From an uncultured Eubacterium sp. (lineage in GTDB: Bacteria > Bacillota > Clostridia > Lachnospirales > Lachnospiraceae), in the NCBI GenBank assembly GCA_910584065.1, contig CAJTZN010000040.1:1-34670 (forward strand): a DNA stretch of 34,670 nt, written 5' to 3'. The notes under the pieces were generated by a model, which ran no database searches, was not told the origin of the DNA, and saw only the letters and a program-made list of their open reading frames with translations. Positions 8,342 through 15,398 of this stretch are shown here, one piece after another. A program made the translations under genes and the position numbers. Position 1 is the first letter of the stretch. Every line of letters starts with the position of its first letter.

Positions 8342-10363
8342 ATGCAAAGAGAAAAAAGAAAATTTAGGAAAACGGGAAAAGAAGAAAAAAAGGGACAGTT
8401 TGTCAGTATTGAAAAAAAGATTTCAAAACGATTTGCACAGACGATTTTAATCTGCTGTGTTCTTTTAGGACTGGTCACTTCTATTTTGAGTTACATTTCT
8501 TCGATCAGCGCGGTTTCCAACACGATTGACAGTACATCAGATATTGCGGCGTCCTATGTGGCGGCGGCTCTCAAACAGTATACGGCTATCGCGTATGAGA
8601 CGGGAAGTATCGCGCGTTTGGCCGATCCGGAAAGGACGGTGGATGAGAAAAAATCGATCCTGAACCAGCGGATCAAGGATCACGATTTTCAAGGAGGCTA
8701 TCTTTTAGACAGTAAAGGGATTGATGTGATCTCAGGTATGGATCTGTCAGCTTCGGAATGTTTTAAAGTGTCTATAAAAGGGGAGACGTTTGTATCCACG
8801 CCTACATACAGAGAGGATTTGAACAAGGTATTTTACGCGGTTTCCGCCCCATTGTGGGAAGATGGCGTACCCGGCACGACCCCGGTCGGGGTGGTTGTCT
8901 ACATGCCAAATGGTGAATTTCTGAATGACATTATGCGCTCGATCAAAGTAGGAGAGGGCGGTACGGCGTTTATGCTGGACGCCAACGGGATCACGATCGC
9001 GGATATCAACTCGGAGAATGTCGGGATTGAAGACAGTCTTCATCTGGGGGAGGAGAATCCAAAACTGAAAAAGTACAGCGAGATCTGTAAAAAGATGGTG
9101 GCCGGGGAAAACGGCACAGGTACATATTCCTATGCGGGAAAGACGAAAGTCGTTGCCTATTCACCAATTCAGGATATGAACGGATGGAGTATCGGCGTCG
9201 CAGCCGTGCGGAATGAATTTTTGGGCATGTTCTATCTGGCGCTTGCCATCACCGTTCTGTTTGTGATCGCGTTTACCGTCTATGGCATCCGCAACGGAAA
9301 CCTTCTCGGAAAAATGATCGTGAAACCGATTGCGGCAGTCGTGGAGCGGCTCAAGCTTTTGGCAGAGGGAGATCTTCACACGGATACGCCGATCCCGGAA
9401 ACGAATGACGAGACGGCGACGCTCATGAGCTGTCTGGCGGAAACGGTGAATGACCTGAAAATAGTTATTACAGAAATAGATTCTCATCTGGCGGAACTCT
9501 CGAGTGGAAATTTCCTTATCAATGTGGATCGTGATTTTAAGGGGGATTTCGCGGAGATCAGCCAGTCGTTCCGGGGAATTGTTGATTCCCTGAGTAATGC
9601 GATGGGAGAGATCGATAGCAACGCCGAATGTGTGCAAAACGGTGCAAACGACTTGTCAGGGGCCGCGCAGCAGCTGGCGGAAGGCGCGACCGATCAGGCG
9701 AGCGCGATAGAGGAACTGACCGCTATGATGAACGAGGTGTCGGAGCGGATCACGGTAAACGCCCAAAACGCGGATAAAGCGAAAGCGATCGTGTCAGATA
9801 TGAACTGTCAGATTTTAGAGAGCAATGAACACATGAAGAATAATACGGATGCGATGAATAACATCAAAGAAGCTTCCAATAAGATTGCGGATATTATCGG
9901 CAGTATTGAAGAAATCGCCAGTCAGACAGAGCTTTTGGCATTAAATGCGTCGATTGAGGCGGCAAGGGCCGGGGAGAACGGAAAAGGATTTGCCGTGGTA
10001 GCCACACAGGTTGGTTTGCTTGCGGAACAGAGTTCGGAAGCGGCCAGAAAGACAAAGAACCTGATCCAGAATGCGATCCAGACGGTGGAAGAGGGTATGC
10101 AGCTGGCGGATTCTACGGCGAAGTCGCTGATTCAGGTTGTGGATAATGTGAACCTCGTAAATTCGTCCATGGCAGAGATTGCAACGGCGTCGGAAAATCA
10201 GGCGTCAGCAGTAGAGCAGATTTCGGTGGGCATCAACCAGATCGCGGAAGTGATCGAATCAAATACGGCGACTTCGGAGGAAAGTGCTGCGGCGTCAGAA
10301 GAATTGTCAGGCCAGGCAACTTTGTTGAAGGAGCTGGTGGGAAGGTTTCAGTATATAAACTGA
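8342..10363 (+). CDS. Methyl-accepting chemotaxis protein (Cache sensor)
   Basis: 673 residues from ATG 8342, which has AGAGG 7 nt upstream. The frame is open back to 8162, inside the IS end, but earlier starts lack a ribosome-binding site. After a basic N-terminus comes a transmembrane helix (TILICCVLLGLVTSIL), an extracytoplasmic double-Cache-type domain with ligand-pocket-like GEGGTAFMLDANG and GWSIGV elements, a second helix (FYLALAITVLFVIAFTVYGI), a HAMP region and a long signalling coiled coil. The hairpin tip reads TELLALNASIEAARAGENGKGFA up to VVAT, the CheA/CheW contact region. It should sense a small extracellular ligand. The IS lies directly upstream, so its native promoter may have been displaced; none is obvious at 8195-8341. 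Confidence 0.93.
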   Translation: MQREKRKFRKTGKEEKKGQFVSIEKKISKRFAQTILICCVLLGLVTSILSYISSISAVSNTIDSTSDIAASYVAAALKQYTAIAYETGSIARLADPERTVDEKKSILNQRIKDHDFQGGYLLDSKGIDVISGMDLSASECFKVSIKGETFVSTPTYREDLNKVFYAVSAPLWEDGVPGTTPVGVVVYMPNGEFLNDIMRSIKVGEGGTAFMLDANGITIADINSENVGIEDSLHLGEENPKLKKYSEICKKMVAGENGTGTYSYAGKTKVVAYSPIQDMNGWSIGVAAVRNEFLGMFYLALAITVLFVIAFTVYGIRNGNLLGKMIVKPIAAVVERLKLLAEGDLHTDTPIPETNDETATLMSCLAETVNDLKIVITEIDSHLAELSSGNFLINVDRDFKGDFAEISQSFRGIVDSLSNAMGEIDSNAECVQNGANDLSGAAQQLAEGATDQASAIEELTAMMNEVSERITVNAQNADKAKAIVSDMNCQILESNEHMKNNTDAMNNIKEASNKIADIIGSIEEIASQTELLALNASIEAARAGENGKGFAVVATQVGLLAEQSSEAARKTKNLIQNAIQTVEEGMQLADSTAKSLIQVVDNVNLVNSSMAEIATASENQASAVEQISVGINQIAEVIESNTATSEESAAASEELSGQATLLKELVGRFQYIN

Positions 10364-10417
10364 TTTTGTGGTTGATCTTGATCGGATGGCTGGGAAGCCG
10401 GAATGTATATAGAGAAA

Positions 10418-10460
10418 GAAAACAGGGAATGGCAGTATTGCTCGTTTCCTGTTTTTCTTA
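10418..10460 (+). terminator. Rho-independent terminator after the chemoreceptor
   Basis: GAAAACAGG (10418-10426) pairs with CCTGTTTTTC (10448-10457), with an inner GCA/TGC helix, followed by a T-rich stretch. It lies 54 bp after the stop. Confidence 0.82.
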
Positions 10461-10538
10461 TTTTCAACTGTTCTAGATGGGAATCTCTTTTTATTTAAAT
10501 TATGATCCAACGGGAAAAGGCAAGGAATAATGGGCATG

Positions 10539-10567
10539 AAAAAAAACTCCCCAGGGTGTACCGGGGA
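10539..10567 (-). terminator. Terminator of the HTH regulator gene
   Basis: Read on the minus strand, TCCCC pairs with GGGGA around a 10-nt loop and is followed by eight T (10546 down to 10539). It lies 25 bp after the HTH gene stop. Confidence 0.85.
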
Positions 10568-10591
10568 AAAGCGATTGATAAGCGAAATAAA

Positions 10592-10798
10592 TCAGTCTTC
10601 CTCTTTTTTGTACTCCATAATGTCAGAAACCGAACAATCTAAAATTTCGCAGAACATATTGATCGTGTGCGTGCTGACACCTTGATTCCGTTTTAATCTT
10701 GTAATTTGGCTAGGACTTACGTTATATTTTTTGATCAGTGAATATTGGGATACTTTCTTTTTTTTCATGGTCTGCCATAATCTGTCGTATACAATCAT
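10592..10798 (-). CDS. Small Cro/C1-type HTH regulator
   Basis: 68 residues, almost entirely one helix-turn-helix domain: KKKVSQYSLIKKYNVSPSQITRLKRNQGVSTHTINMFCEILDCSVSDIMEY. This matches the small stand-alone Cro/C1 (HTH_26-like) proteins common in Firmicutes. The ribosome-binding site AAAGGTG precedes the ATG at 10798. It is divergent from the RiPP operon, about 200 bp from its first gene, with a consensus promoter and a palindrome between them. Control of the operon or of its own gene is therefore a reasonable inference. No ligand domain is present. Confidence 0.85.
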   Translation of the reverse strand: MIVYDRLWQTMKKKKVSQYSLIKKYNVSPSQITRLKRNQGVSTHTINMFCEILDCSVSDIMEYKKEED

Positions 10799-10820
10799 TG
10801 CAAAAAATCACACCTTTCAC

Positions 10821-10849
10821 TTGCATAATAACGAAAAATAGTGTATAAT
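10821..10849 (+). promoter_or_regulatory. Near-consensus sigma-A promoter of the RiPP operon
   Basis: TTGCAT (10821-10826), a 17-bp spacer and TATAAT (10844-10849) on the plus strand, pointing to the radical SAM gene. The leader would be about 135 nt. It partly overlaps the region from which the divergent HTH gene must be transcribed. Confidence 0.75.
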
Positions 10850-10865
10850 GATATTCACCATTTTT

Positions 10866-10877
10866 AGTTAATTAACT
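10866..10877. promoter_or_regulatory. 12-bp palindrome, candidate operator
   Basis: AGTTAATTAACT is a perfect palindrome about 17 bp downstream of the -10 box, so a bound protein would block early transcription. The divergent HTH regulator is the natural candidate. No second copy was seen nearby. Confidence 0.45.
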
Positions 10878-10993
10878 TATTTCAGTTATTATATGCAAAA
10901 AGAATATGGGAATTTACCATGGACAAGGGGGGTATGGAATGACTTAGTAAAAAATATTGGGATTTTCGAAAATGTCTTATTTAAAATTTACTG

Positions 10994-12019
10994 ATGGAGC
11001 AAATGAATAATATGAAGAAAGAAGAATTTTATTTTCAATGGCATTTTATGAACAGCTGCAATTTGAGATGTGCTCATTGCTATCAAGAAGGATATCATTA
11101 TGAAGATTTACCTTTAGATAAGTTGATGCAAATTCTAAATCAAATAGTTGCAGCTTTAAAGAAATGGAATATGTTGGGCAGAATTTCTTTAACAGGCGGC
11201 GAACCTTTTCTCAGTCCGCATATACTTACATTGGTTGATTTTTTAGAGAAATCTGAAGAAATTAAGCAGTTTGATATTTTGACAAATGGTACATGTATTT
11301 CCGACGATCATATCAACGCATTGGTCAACTCAAAGAAATTACATCAGATTCAGATCTCTTTGGATGGACCCATAGAGGAAATTCACGACGGTGTTAGAGG
11401 TAAAGGAACTTTTAAGAAAGTATTAAAAACAATAAAGAAGCTTCAAGAACATGATATTGAAGTATCATTTATGTTTACTTTGATGCGTCAAAATAAAGAG
11501 TATGCTTTACAGATTATTGACTTTGCGGAACAATGTAATGTAAATGCTGTAACAGTTGAGAGAGTTACTCCATGCGGGCATAGTAGTTTAGCTGATGTTT
11601 TGAGCAAAGAAGAAATTAAAGAAATTTATGAGGGAATCACCTTACGTGCAAACAGAGTTAACTCAAAACTTACGGTTAGACGTTTGAGACCGTTATGGAT
11701 TAATACAGCGCATTTAGACTGTACAAACAATGAGAAAATAGGTGGTTTTTGCCCGGTTGGGCTGACATCGTTAGCAATCTTATGGGATGGTACAGTGTTA
11801 CCATGTCGACGCCTTGAAATACCTATCGGCAACATTCTTGAAGAAGGGTTGTTTAAAATTTGGTATGATAGCGATGTCTTGTGGAAAATAAGAGACAAAA
11901 ATAATTTAAAAGGCAAATGCCATGGCTGTGTAAATATTGAACGCTGTGGTGGATGTAGAGCAATTGCATATGAAACAACCGGAGACTATATGGGGGAGGA
12001 TATTCAATGCTGGATTTAA
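10994..12019 (+). CDS. Radical SAM/SPASM peptide maturase
   Basis: 341 residues from the first ATG. The starts at 11003 and 11012 are equally plausible; the only ribosome-binding-like GGAG is at 10996-10999. The radical SAM cluster motif is CNLRCAHC (Cys 22, 26, 29), followed by the SAM-contact TGGEPFL and SLDGP. A C-terminal SPASM-type region has Cys in GGFCPVG, LPCRR, and KCHGCVNIERCGGC plus the final IQCW, for auxiliary iron-sulfur clusters. This architecture is that of PqqE, AlbA and thioether-forming maturases. The stop overlaps the PqqD-like gene by 13 bp, and a Cys-rich precursor gene follows. The likely substrate is that 40-residue peptide; the bond formed (thioether, C-C or other) cannot be told from sequence. 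Confidence 0.93.
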   Translation: MEQMNNMKKEEFYFQWHFMNSCNLRCAHCYQEGYHYEDLPLDKLMQILNQIVAALKKWNMLGRISLTGGEPFLSPHILTLVDFLEKSEEIKQFDILTNGTCISDDHINALVNSKKLHQIQISLDGPIEEIHDGVRGKGTFKKVLKTIKKLQEHDIEVSFMFTLMRQNKEYALQIIDFAEQCNVNAVTVERVTPCGHSSLADVLSKEEIKEIYEGITLRANRVNSKLTVRRLRPLWINTAHLDCTNNEKIGGFCPVGLTSLAILWDGTVLPCRRLEIPIGNILEEGLFKIWYDSDVLWKIRDKNNLKGKCHGCVNIERCGGCRAIAYETTGDYMGEDIQCWI

Positions 12020-12282
12020 ATAAAAAATATCAGATTAACGATAAAATCGTTTTAAGAAAAATTGATACTAAATGTTGGGCGTTAAATATAGAGAATGGTA
12101 ATCAATACCGTCTGAACGATGTTTCATATTTTATTTTGGATTCGTTCAGGGAGGTTGCTTCGGTTGCGGATGTGATTTCAGTCGTACAGAAAGAGTATTC
12201 GGTTGATAAAGAACGATTAATTGCAGACTGTTCTTCTTTATTACGGACTGCCGTTAATAAAAATATCTTAAAGGAGGTATAA
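12007..12282 (+). CDS. PqqD-like RiPP leader-recognition protein
   Basis: 91 residues with the pattern of PqqD-family winged-helix recognition elements: three N-terminal beta strands (KYQINDKIVLRKID, CWALNIENGNQYRLNDVSYFIL), then helices with VADVISVVQKEYSVDKERLIADCSSLL. These proteins hold the leader of a precursor peptide for the radical SAM enzyme. The ATG overlaps the maturase end by 13 bp, implying coupled translation. The stop is 2 bp before the precursor start, and the precursor ribosome-binding site lies inside this gene. Confidence 0.88.
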   Translation: MLDLNKKYQINDKIVLRKIDTKCWALNIENGNQYRLNDVSYFILDSFREVASVADVISVVQKEYSVDKERLIADCSSLLRTAVNKNILKEV

Positions 12283-12284
12283 CC

Positions 12285-12407
12285 ATGAAAGAGTATTCTA
12301 CACCTATTATTCAGGAAGAAGACGAAATGCTGTTTACTAAAGATGTTTGGGAAAATTTTAGTGAAGGCAATTGGTGCTTCGGTTGCACAAATTGTAATTG
12401 CAACTAA
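12285..12407 (+). CDS. RiPP precursor peptide, 40 residues, Cys-rich C-terminus
   Basis: The peptide begins MKEYSTPIIQEEDEMLF, an acidic leader with the Y..P.I pattern common in PqqD-dependent precursors, and ends GNWCFGCTNCNCN. The four Cys are at 31, 34, 37 and 39 (C-x2-C-x2-C-x-C), with Asn at 36, 38 and 40 and aromatic Trp 30 and Phe 32. The ribosome-binding site AAGGAGGT, 6 nt before ATG, is the strongest in the operon, as expected for a stoichiometric substrate. There is no GG cleavage motif; E27-G28 is the nearest candidate. Residues 29-40 are a plausible core. It follows a radical SAM and a PqqD-like gene, the normal order in such loci. It may also be called a small hypothetical protein by automated tools or missed. 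Confidence 0.85.
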   Translation: MKEYSTPIIQEEDEMLFTKDVWENFSEGNWCFGCTNCNCN

Positions 12408-12416
12408 ACCATAATA

Positions 12417-12453
12417 GGAAGGGGGTATTCTTGCGTAAAGAGCCCCCCCTTCT
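12417..12453 (+). promoter_or_regulatory. Hairpin between precursor and downstream genes
   Basis: GAAGGGGG (12418-12425) pairs with CCCCCTTC (12445-12452), extendable by a G-T pair, loop about 19 nt. No T tract follows, so it is not a full terminator. Such hairpins behind precursor genes commonly stabilise the upstream message or reduce read-through. Confidence 0.7.
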
Positions 12454-12476
12454 ATACAAGAAGGAGATAATAAGAA

Positions 12477-13667
12477 ATGATACTGATTGATGCACATATC
12501 CATATAGGTAAAAATTCTTTTTGCGATGTGGAAAATAGTGATTTCAGATACGATCTTTGCGCTACTTACGAGGAGATAATTGAATTGATGGATATCAATA
12601 ATGTCGATAAGGCTATTGTCCTTCCGATTCCACATAAAGATTTTAATATCAAAATGACCAATAATTATGTTTTTGAAGCATATGAAAAATATCCAGACAG
12701 ATTAATTCCTTTTTGCAGAATTGATGAATGTTTAGAGGAGAATTTAAAAAAGGGGTTTCGAGGAGTTAAATTGCATCTTCTTTATGAGGACATAAACATT
12801 AAGAATATAGAAAAGGAACTTCAACTAATTGAAGATGAAAACGTCCCTCTTATCGTCCATGCGAAGTATGCAAATAAAGTTAAACAAATTGAGCAGATAT
12901 TTAAATATGCTCCGAATGTCAATATTATTTTGGCACATATGGGTAGAGGTCATTTGTATACCGGAGAGCAGACGATGGATAATGCGTTAGCTCTGAAAAA
13001 ATATTCCAACTTATATATGGACATATCCACTGTTGGTGATTTGCAATCCATAATAAATGCGTGTGAAATTATTGGGTATGACAGAGTGATATATGCTTCA
13101 GATTACCCTTTTGGGAAGAATTGCCTGGGTCCCCAATATAATTACTCGGATGAACTTAATATCCTTAAACGACATATAAGCGATAAAAATGGGGAATGTA
13201 TATTTTACAAAAATATAGAGAGATTGTTAAATCTCCGAGCTGATGTGTTTGTCCGAAGAGTGAAAAAAACGGATGCTGATTCAATAATGGAGATATTTAA
13301 ATCCATAAGCAGTGAAGAACAAAAATTTTTAGCATATAACAATAAGGCGTCTTTGATAAGGCAAATAATTCGAAGCGAAAGACACTGCTATGTAGCTATT
13401 TTTGAGAACAAAATTGTTGGATTTTTGAGAGAAAGTGGAAGACCAGAAGGCTTCTCTTTGTTGGAAGAAATTGTTGTTCTTCCGGAATGCAGAGGAAAAG
13501 GTGTTGCTACTAAATTACTGACGCATTACCATCGAGCTTTTTATAAAAACATGGCTAAAACAAACGCATCCAATTACAAGATGATAAGTATGTTATGTAA
13601 ACATGGGTACTCAGCAGAAAACCCAGATGCCCCAAGAATTATTAACTGGGTGAAGAACGGAGAATAA
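12477..13667 (+). CDS. Amidohydrolase-GNAT fusion protein of the RiPP operon
   Basis: 396 residues. Residues 1-255 form a TIM-barrel amidohydrolase of the amidohydrolase-2 type: the metal-binding DAHIH at 5-9, VKLH, IVHAKY and LAHMGRG histidines, and a late ASDYPFG aspartate. Residues about 256-396 form a GNAT acetyltransferase domain beginning VRRVKKTDADSIMEIF, with the acetyl-CoA loop VVLPECRGKGVATKLL. Both halves look complete. The ribosome-binding site is AGAAGGAG. Amidohydrolases act in some RiPP pathways (macroamidine chemistry in bottromycin); a GNAT could acetylate the product for tailoring or self-protection. The fusion and its place directly after the precursor suggest a tailoring or immunity role, but substrate and order of action are unknown. 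Confidence 0.85.
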   Translation: MILIDAHIHIGKNSFCDVENSDFRYDLCATYEEIIELMDINNVDKAIVLPIPHKDFNIKMTNNYVFEAYEKYPDRLIPFCRIDECLEENLKKGFRGVKLHLLYEDINIKNIEKELQLIEDENVPLIVHAKYANKVKQIEQIFKYAPNVNIILAHMGRGHLYTGEQTMDNALALKKYSNLYMDISTVGDLQSIINACEIIGYDRVIYASDYPFGKNCLGPQYNYSDELNILKRHISDKNGECIFYKNIERLLNLRADVFVRRVKKTDADSIMEIFKSISSEEQKFLAYNNKASLIRQIIRSERHCYVAIFENKIVGFLRESGRPEGFSLLEEIVVLPECRGKGVATKLLTHYHRAFYKNMAKTNASNYKMISMLCKHGYSAENPDAPRIINWVKNGE

Positions 13668-13669
13668 AA

Positions 13670-14602
13670 GTGGTTATAGATAATGAATCTTACTGGAAAA
13701 TAACGGACAAAAAAAGACAAGCAGTTATTGTAAGGAGCGAAATAGAACGCTTCACAAGCCAATTCTTTTTTGAAAGAGATTTTGTTTTTGTTGATCCGCC
13801 TGTTCTGCATGAGGCAATCGCAAATAAAAAGGCAGAGATATATGTTCCGCTATATGATGGGAATTATTCATTATCTTCCAGCAATGCATTATTTATGGGG
13901 ATGTATGCCTCTGAGTTTGGCAAAGTATTCACTATGTCAAAGTGTTTTCGTGATGAAAGAGATACTTTTAATCATTTGGTGGAATTTGGGATTTTAGAGG
14001 TGGAGATGCTAAATTGTTCCTTTGATGATATGCTGGGAATTATTAAATCGTATTTGGAATTTATTTTGAAACGACTACGGGAATCAAATCTAATAAAGGC
14101 TTTTGCTGAATTGGCGGCAAGAATCGAACAGCTTTGCCATGATTTTGTACCTCGAATCATAACATATGATGATTTTATAGAAAATTTATCCAACGTTGAT
14201 TATGTCAAAAACATGGATATTAGTGATATAGATTATATAGTTTCCAAACAGTTGAAGGAAGCTGTCATAATAGTTGATTATCCGACGAAATTTGCTACAT
14301 GGACTTCTAAAAAGAAGGAAAACGGAAAAAGTATAGCAATGAATCTCCTGCTTCCAGAGTCATATGGCGAATTGTGTGAAGGGTGTGAACGAACAAATGA
14401 TGTTGACTTGCTTCAAAATAAAATTCGATCTGCAAAAGCTGATGTGATTCAATGGTATGTTGATTCTGTAAAAAAAATCAATGCTGATAGATGTGGATTC
14501 GGATTAGGAATTGACAGACTTGTTCGATGGATTGTTGGGACTGATAGAATTAGCGATACACGCTTTTTTCCAAGAATAAAGCAGGAGGGTAAAGATGTCT
14601 AA
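13670..14602 (+). CDS. AsnRS-like class II synthetase core without anticodon-binding domain
   Basis: 310 residues, against about 430-460 for a full asparaginyl-tRNA synthetase. The N-terminal OB-fold anticodon domain is absent. Class II signatures remain: motif 2 as FRDERDTFNHLVEFGILEVEM, with the ATP-binding Arg, and motif 3 as GFGLGIDRLVRWIVG, followed by ISDTRFFPR as in AsnRS/AspRS. Family members of this truncated kind (archaeal asparagine synthetase, EpmA) activate an amino acid without decoding a tRNA. In this operon it may supply an aminoacyl-adenylate to modify the peptide or a tailoring intermediate. The GTG start has GGAGA 6 nt upstream and lies 2 bp after the previous stop. It overlaps the next gene by 8 bp. 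The role is inferred from position. Confidence 0.85.
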   Translation: MVIDNESYWKITDKKRQAVIVRSEIERFTSQFFFERDFVFVDPPVLHEAIANKKAEIYVPLYDGNYSLSSSNALFMGMYASEFGKVFTMSKCFRDERDTFNHLVEFGILEVEMLNCSFDDMLGIIKSYLEFILKRLRESNLIKAFAELAARIEQLCHDFVPRIITYDDFIENLSNVDYVKNMDISDIDYIVSKQLKEAVIIVDYPTKFATWTSKKKENGKSIAMNLLLPESYGELCEGCERTNDVDLLQNKIRSAKADVIQWYVDSVKKINADRCGFGLGIDRLVRWIVGTDRISDTRFFPRIKQEGKDV

Positions 14603-15392
14603 ATATGAGAACAGGGCGATAATGTCGTTGCTAAATATGTGTAATGAAATGTTCAGAAAGAATATTGAAATTCGTCGTATAACTAAAACCTGTGCTTTAC
14701 TTCTTTTGTCGGGATTGTCTCCCCATGACGTTCCGAAGAAAATTGTTGATAAGTGTTTGTCCTCTCAGCAAGAGGATGGTGGGTTTATTGGTAACACAGA
14801 TACTTTATGGAATATTAAATTTTTGGAGTTTTACCCACAGTATAAAGAACAACGTAATCGTGCAATAACATGGTTTTTATCAGATAATGGCGATGAAGAA
14901 GGCTTCGGACGCAGCAAGAGAGATATGCATCGCATTCCTGTAACGGGTCTTGCTCTATATTTGCTGCCGGAGATTGCAACGGAGGGAAATCTGAAATGGT
15001 TGGAAAATATATGGAGTTCAGAGATAAATTCGTTGACCTACAAGGCAGCATATACGATTTTGGCGTTTAATAAAAATGAATTTAAGCCTAAAAAAAATAA
15101 CAACCTTATTCACGAGACTGCTTCATGGTTAAGTGAACAACAGGAAACAAGTGGCGGGTTTGCACCGTGGCTTAATCATCCCGTTGGGGAAAATGTATAT
15201 TGTACAGCAGTTGCGTTGCTTGCCTTAATTAGCATGCAAGACGATTCTTATAGCGAGACGATAGAGAGAGCATACGAATATTTGTGCACTACTCAATTAA
15301 AGAGTGGAATATGGGCATATCACGAGATTGAAGATGGTGCTTCGTGGGGACTATATGCGTTGTCCCAGGCTGAAAAATACTTGGAGGTATAG
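14595..15392 (+). CDS. Terpenoid-cyclase/prenyltransferase-like alpha/alpha-toroid protein
   Basis: 265 residues made of repeated helical pairs with QW-like motifs: SSQQEDGGFIGNTDTLWNIKFLE, SEQQETSGGFAPWLNHPVGENVY..AVALLAL, and TTQLKSGIWAYHEIEDGASWGLYAL. This is the fold of squalene/prenyltransferase-repeat proteins. It is much shorter than a squalene cyclase (about 600 residues) and no catalytic DxDD is visible, so it is more like a protein-prenyltransferase beta-type or binding toroid. It overlaps the upstream gene by 8 bp and is followed 6 bp later by a radical SAM gene. A peptide-binding or lipid-handling role in the RiPP pathway is possible but not shown. Confidence 0.78.
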   Translation: MSKYENRAIMSLLNMCNEMFRKNIEIRRITKTCALLLLSGLSPHDVPKKIVDKCLSSQQEDGGFIGNTDTLWNIKFLEFYPQYKEQRNRAITWFLSDNGDEEGFGRSKRDMHRIPVTGLALYLLPEIATEGNLKWLENIWSSEINSLTYKAAYTILAFNKNEFKPKKNNNLIHETASWLSEQQETSGGFAPWLNHPVGENVYCTAVALLALISMQDDSYSETIERAYEYLCTTQLKSGIWAYHEIEDGASWGLYALSQAEKYLEV

Positions 15393-15398
15393 CATATT

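Noticed and set aside
12285..12407. Assignment of the precursor to the SCIFF (six Cys in forty-five residues) family
   Set aside because: Only four Cys are present, clustered in the last ten residues, and the maturase is shorter than the SCIFF maturase.
12102..12635. 177-codon minus-strand frame across the PqqD-like and precursor genes
   Set aside because: It opposes three supported genes, has no ribosome-binding site or recognisable domain.
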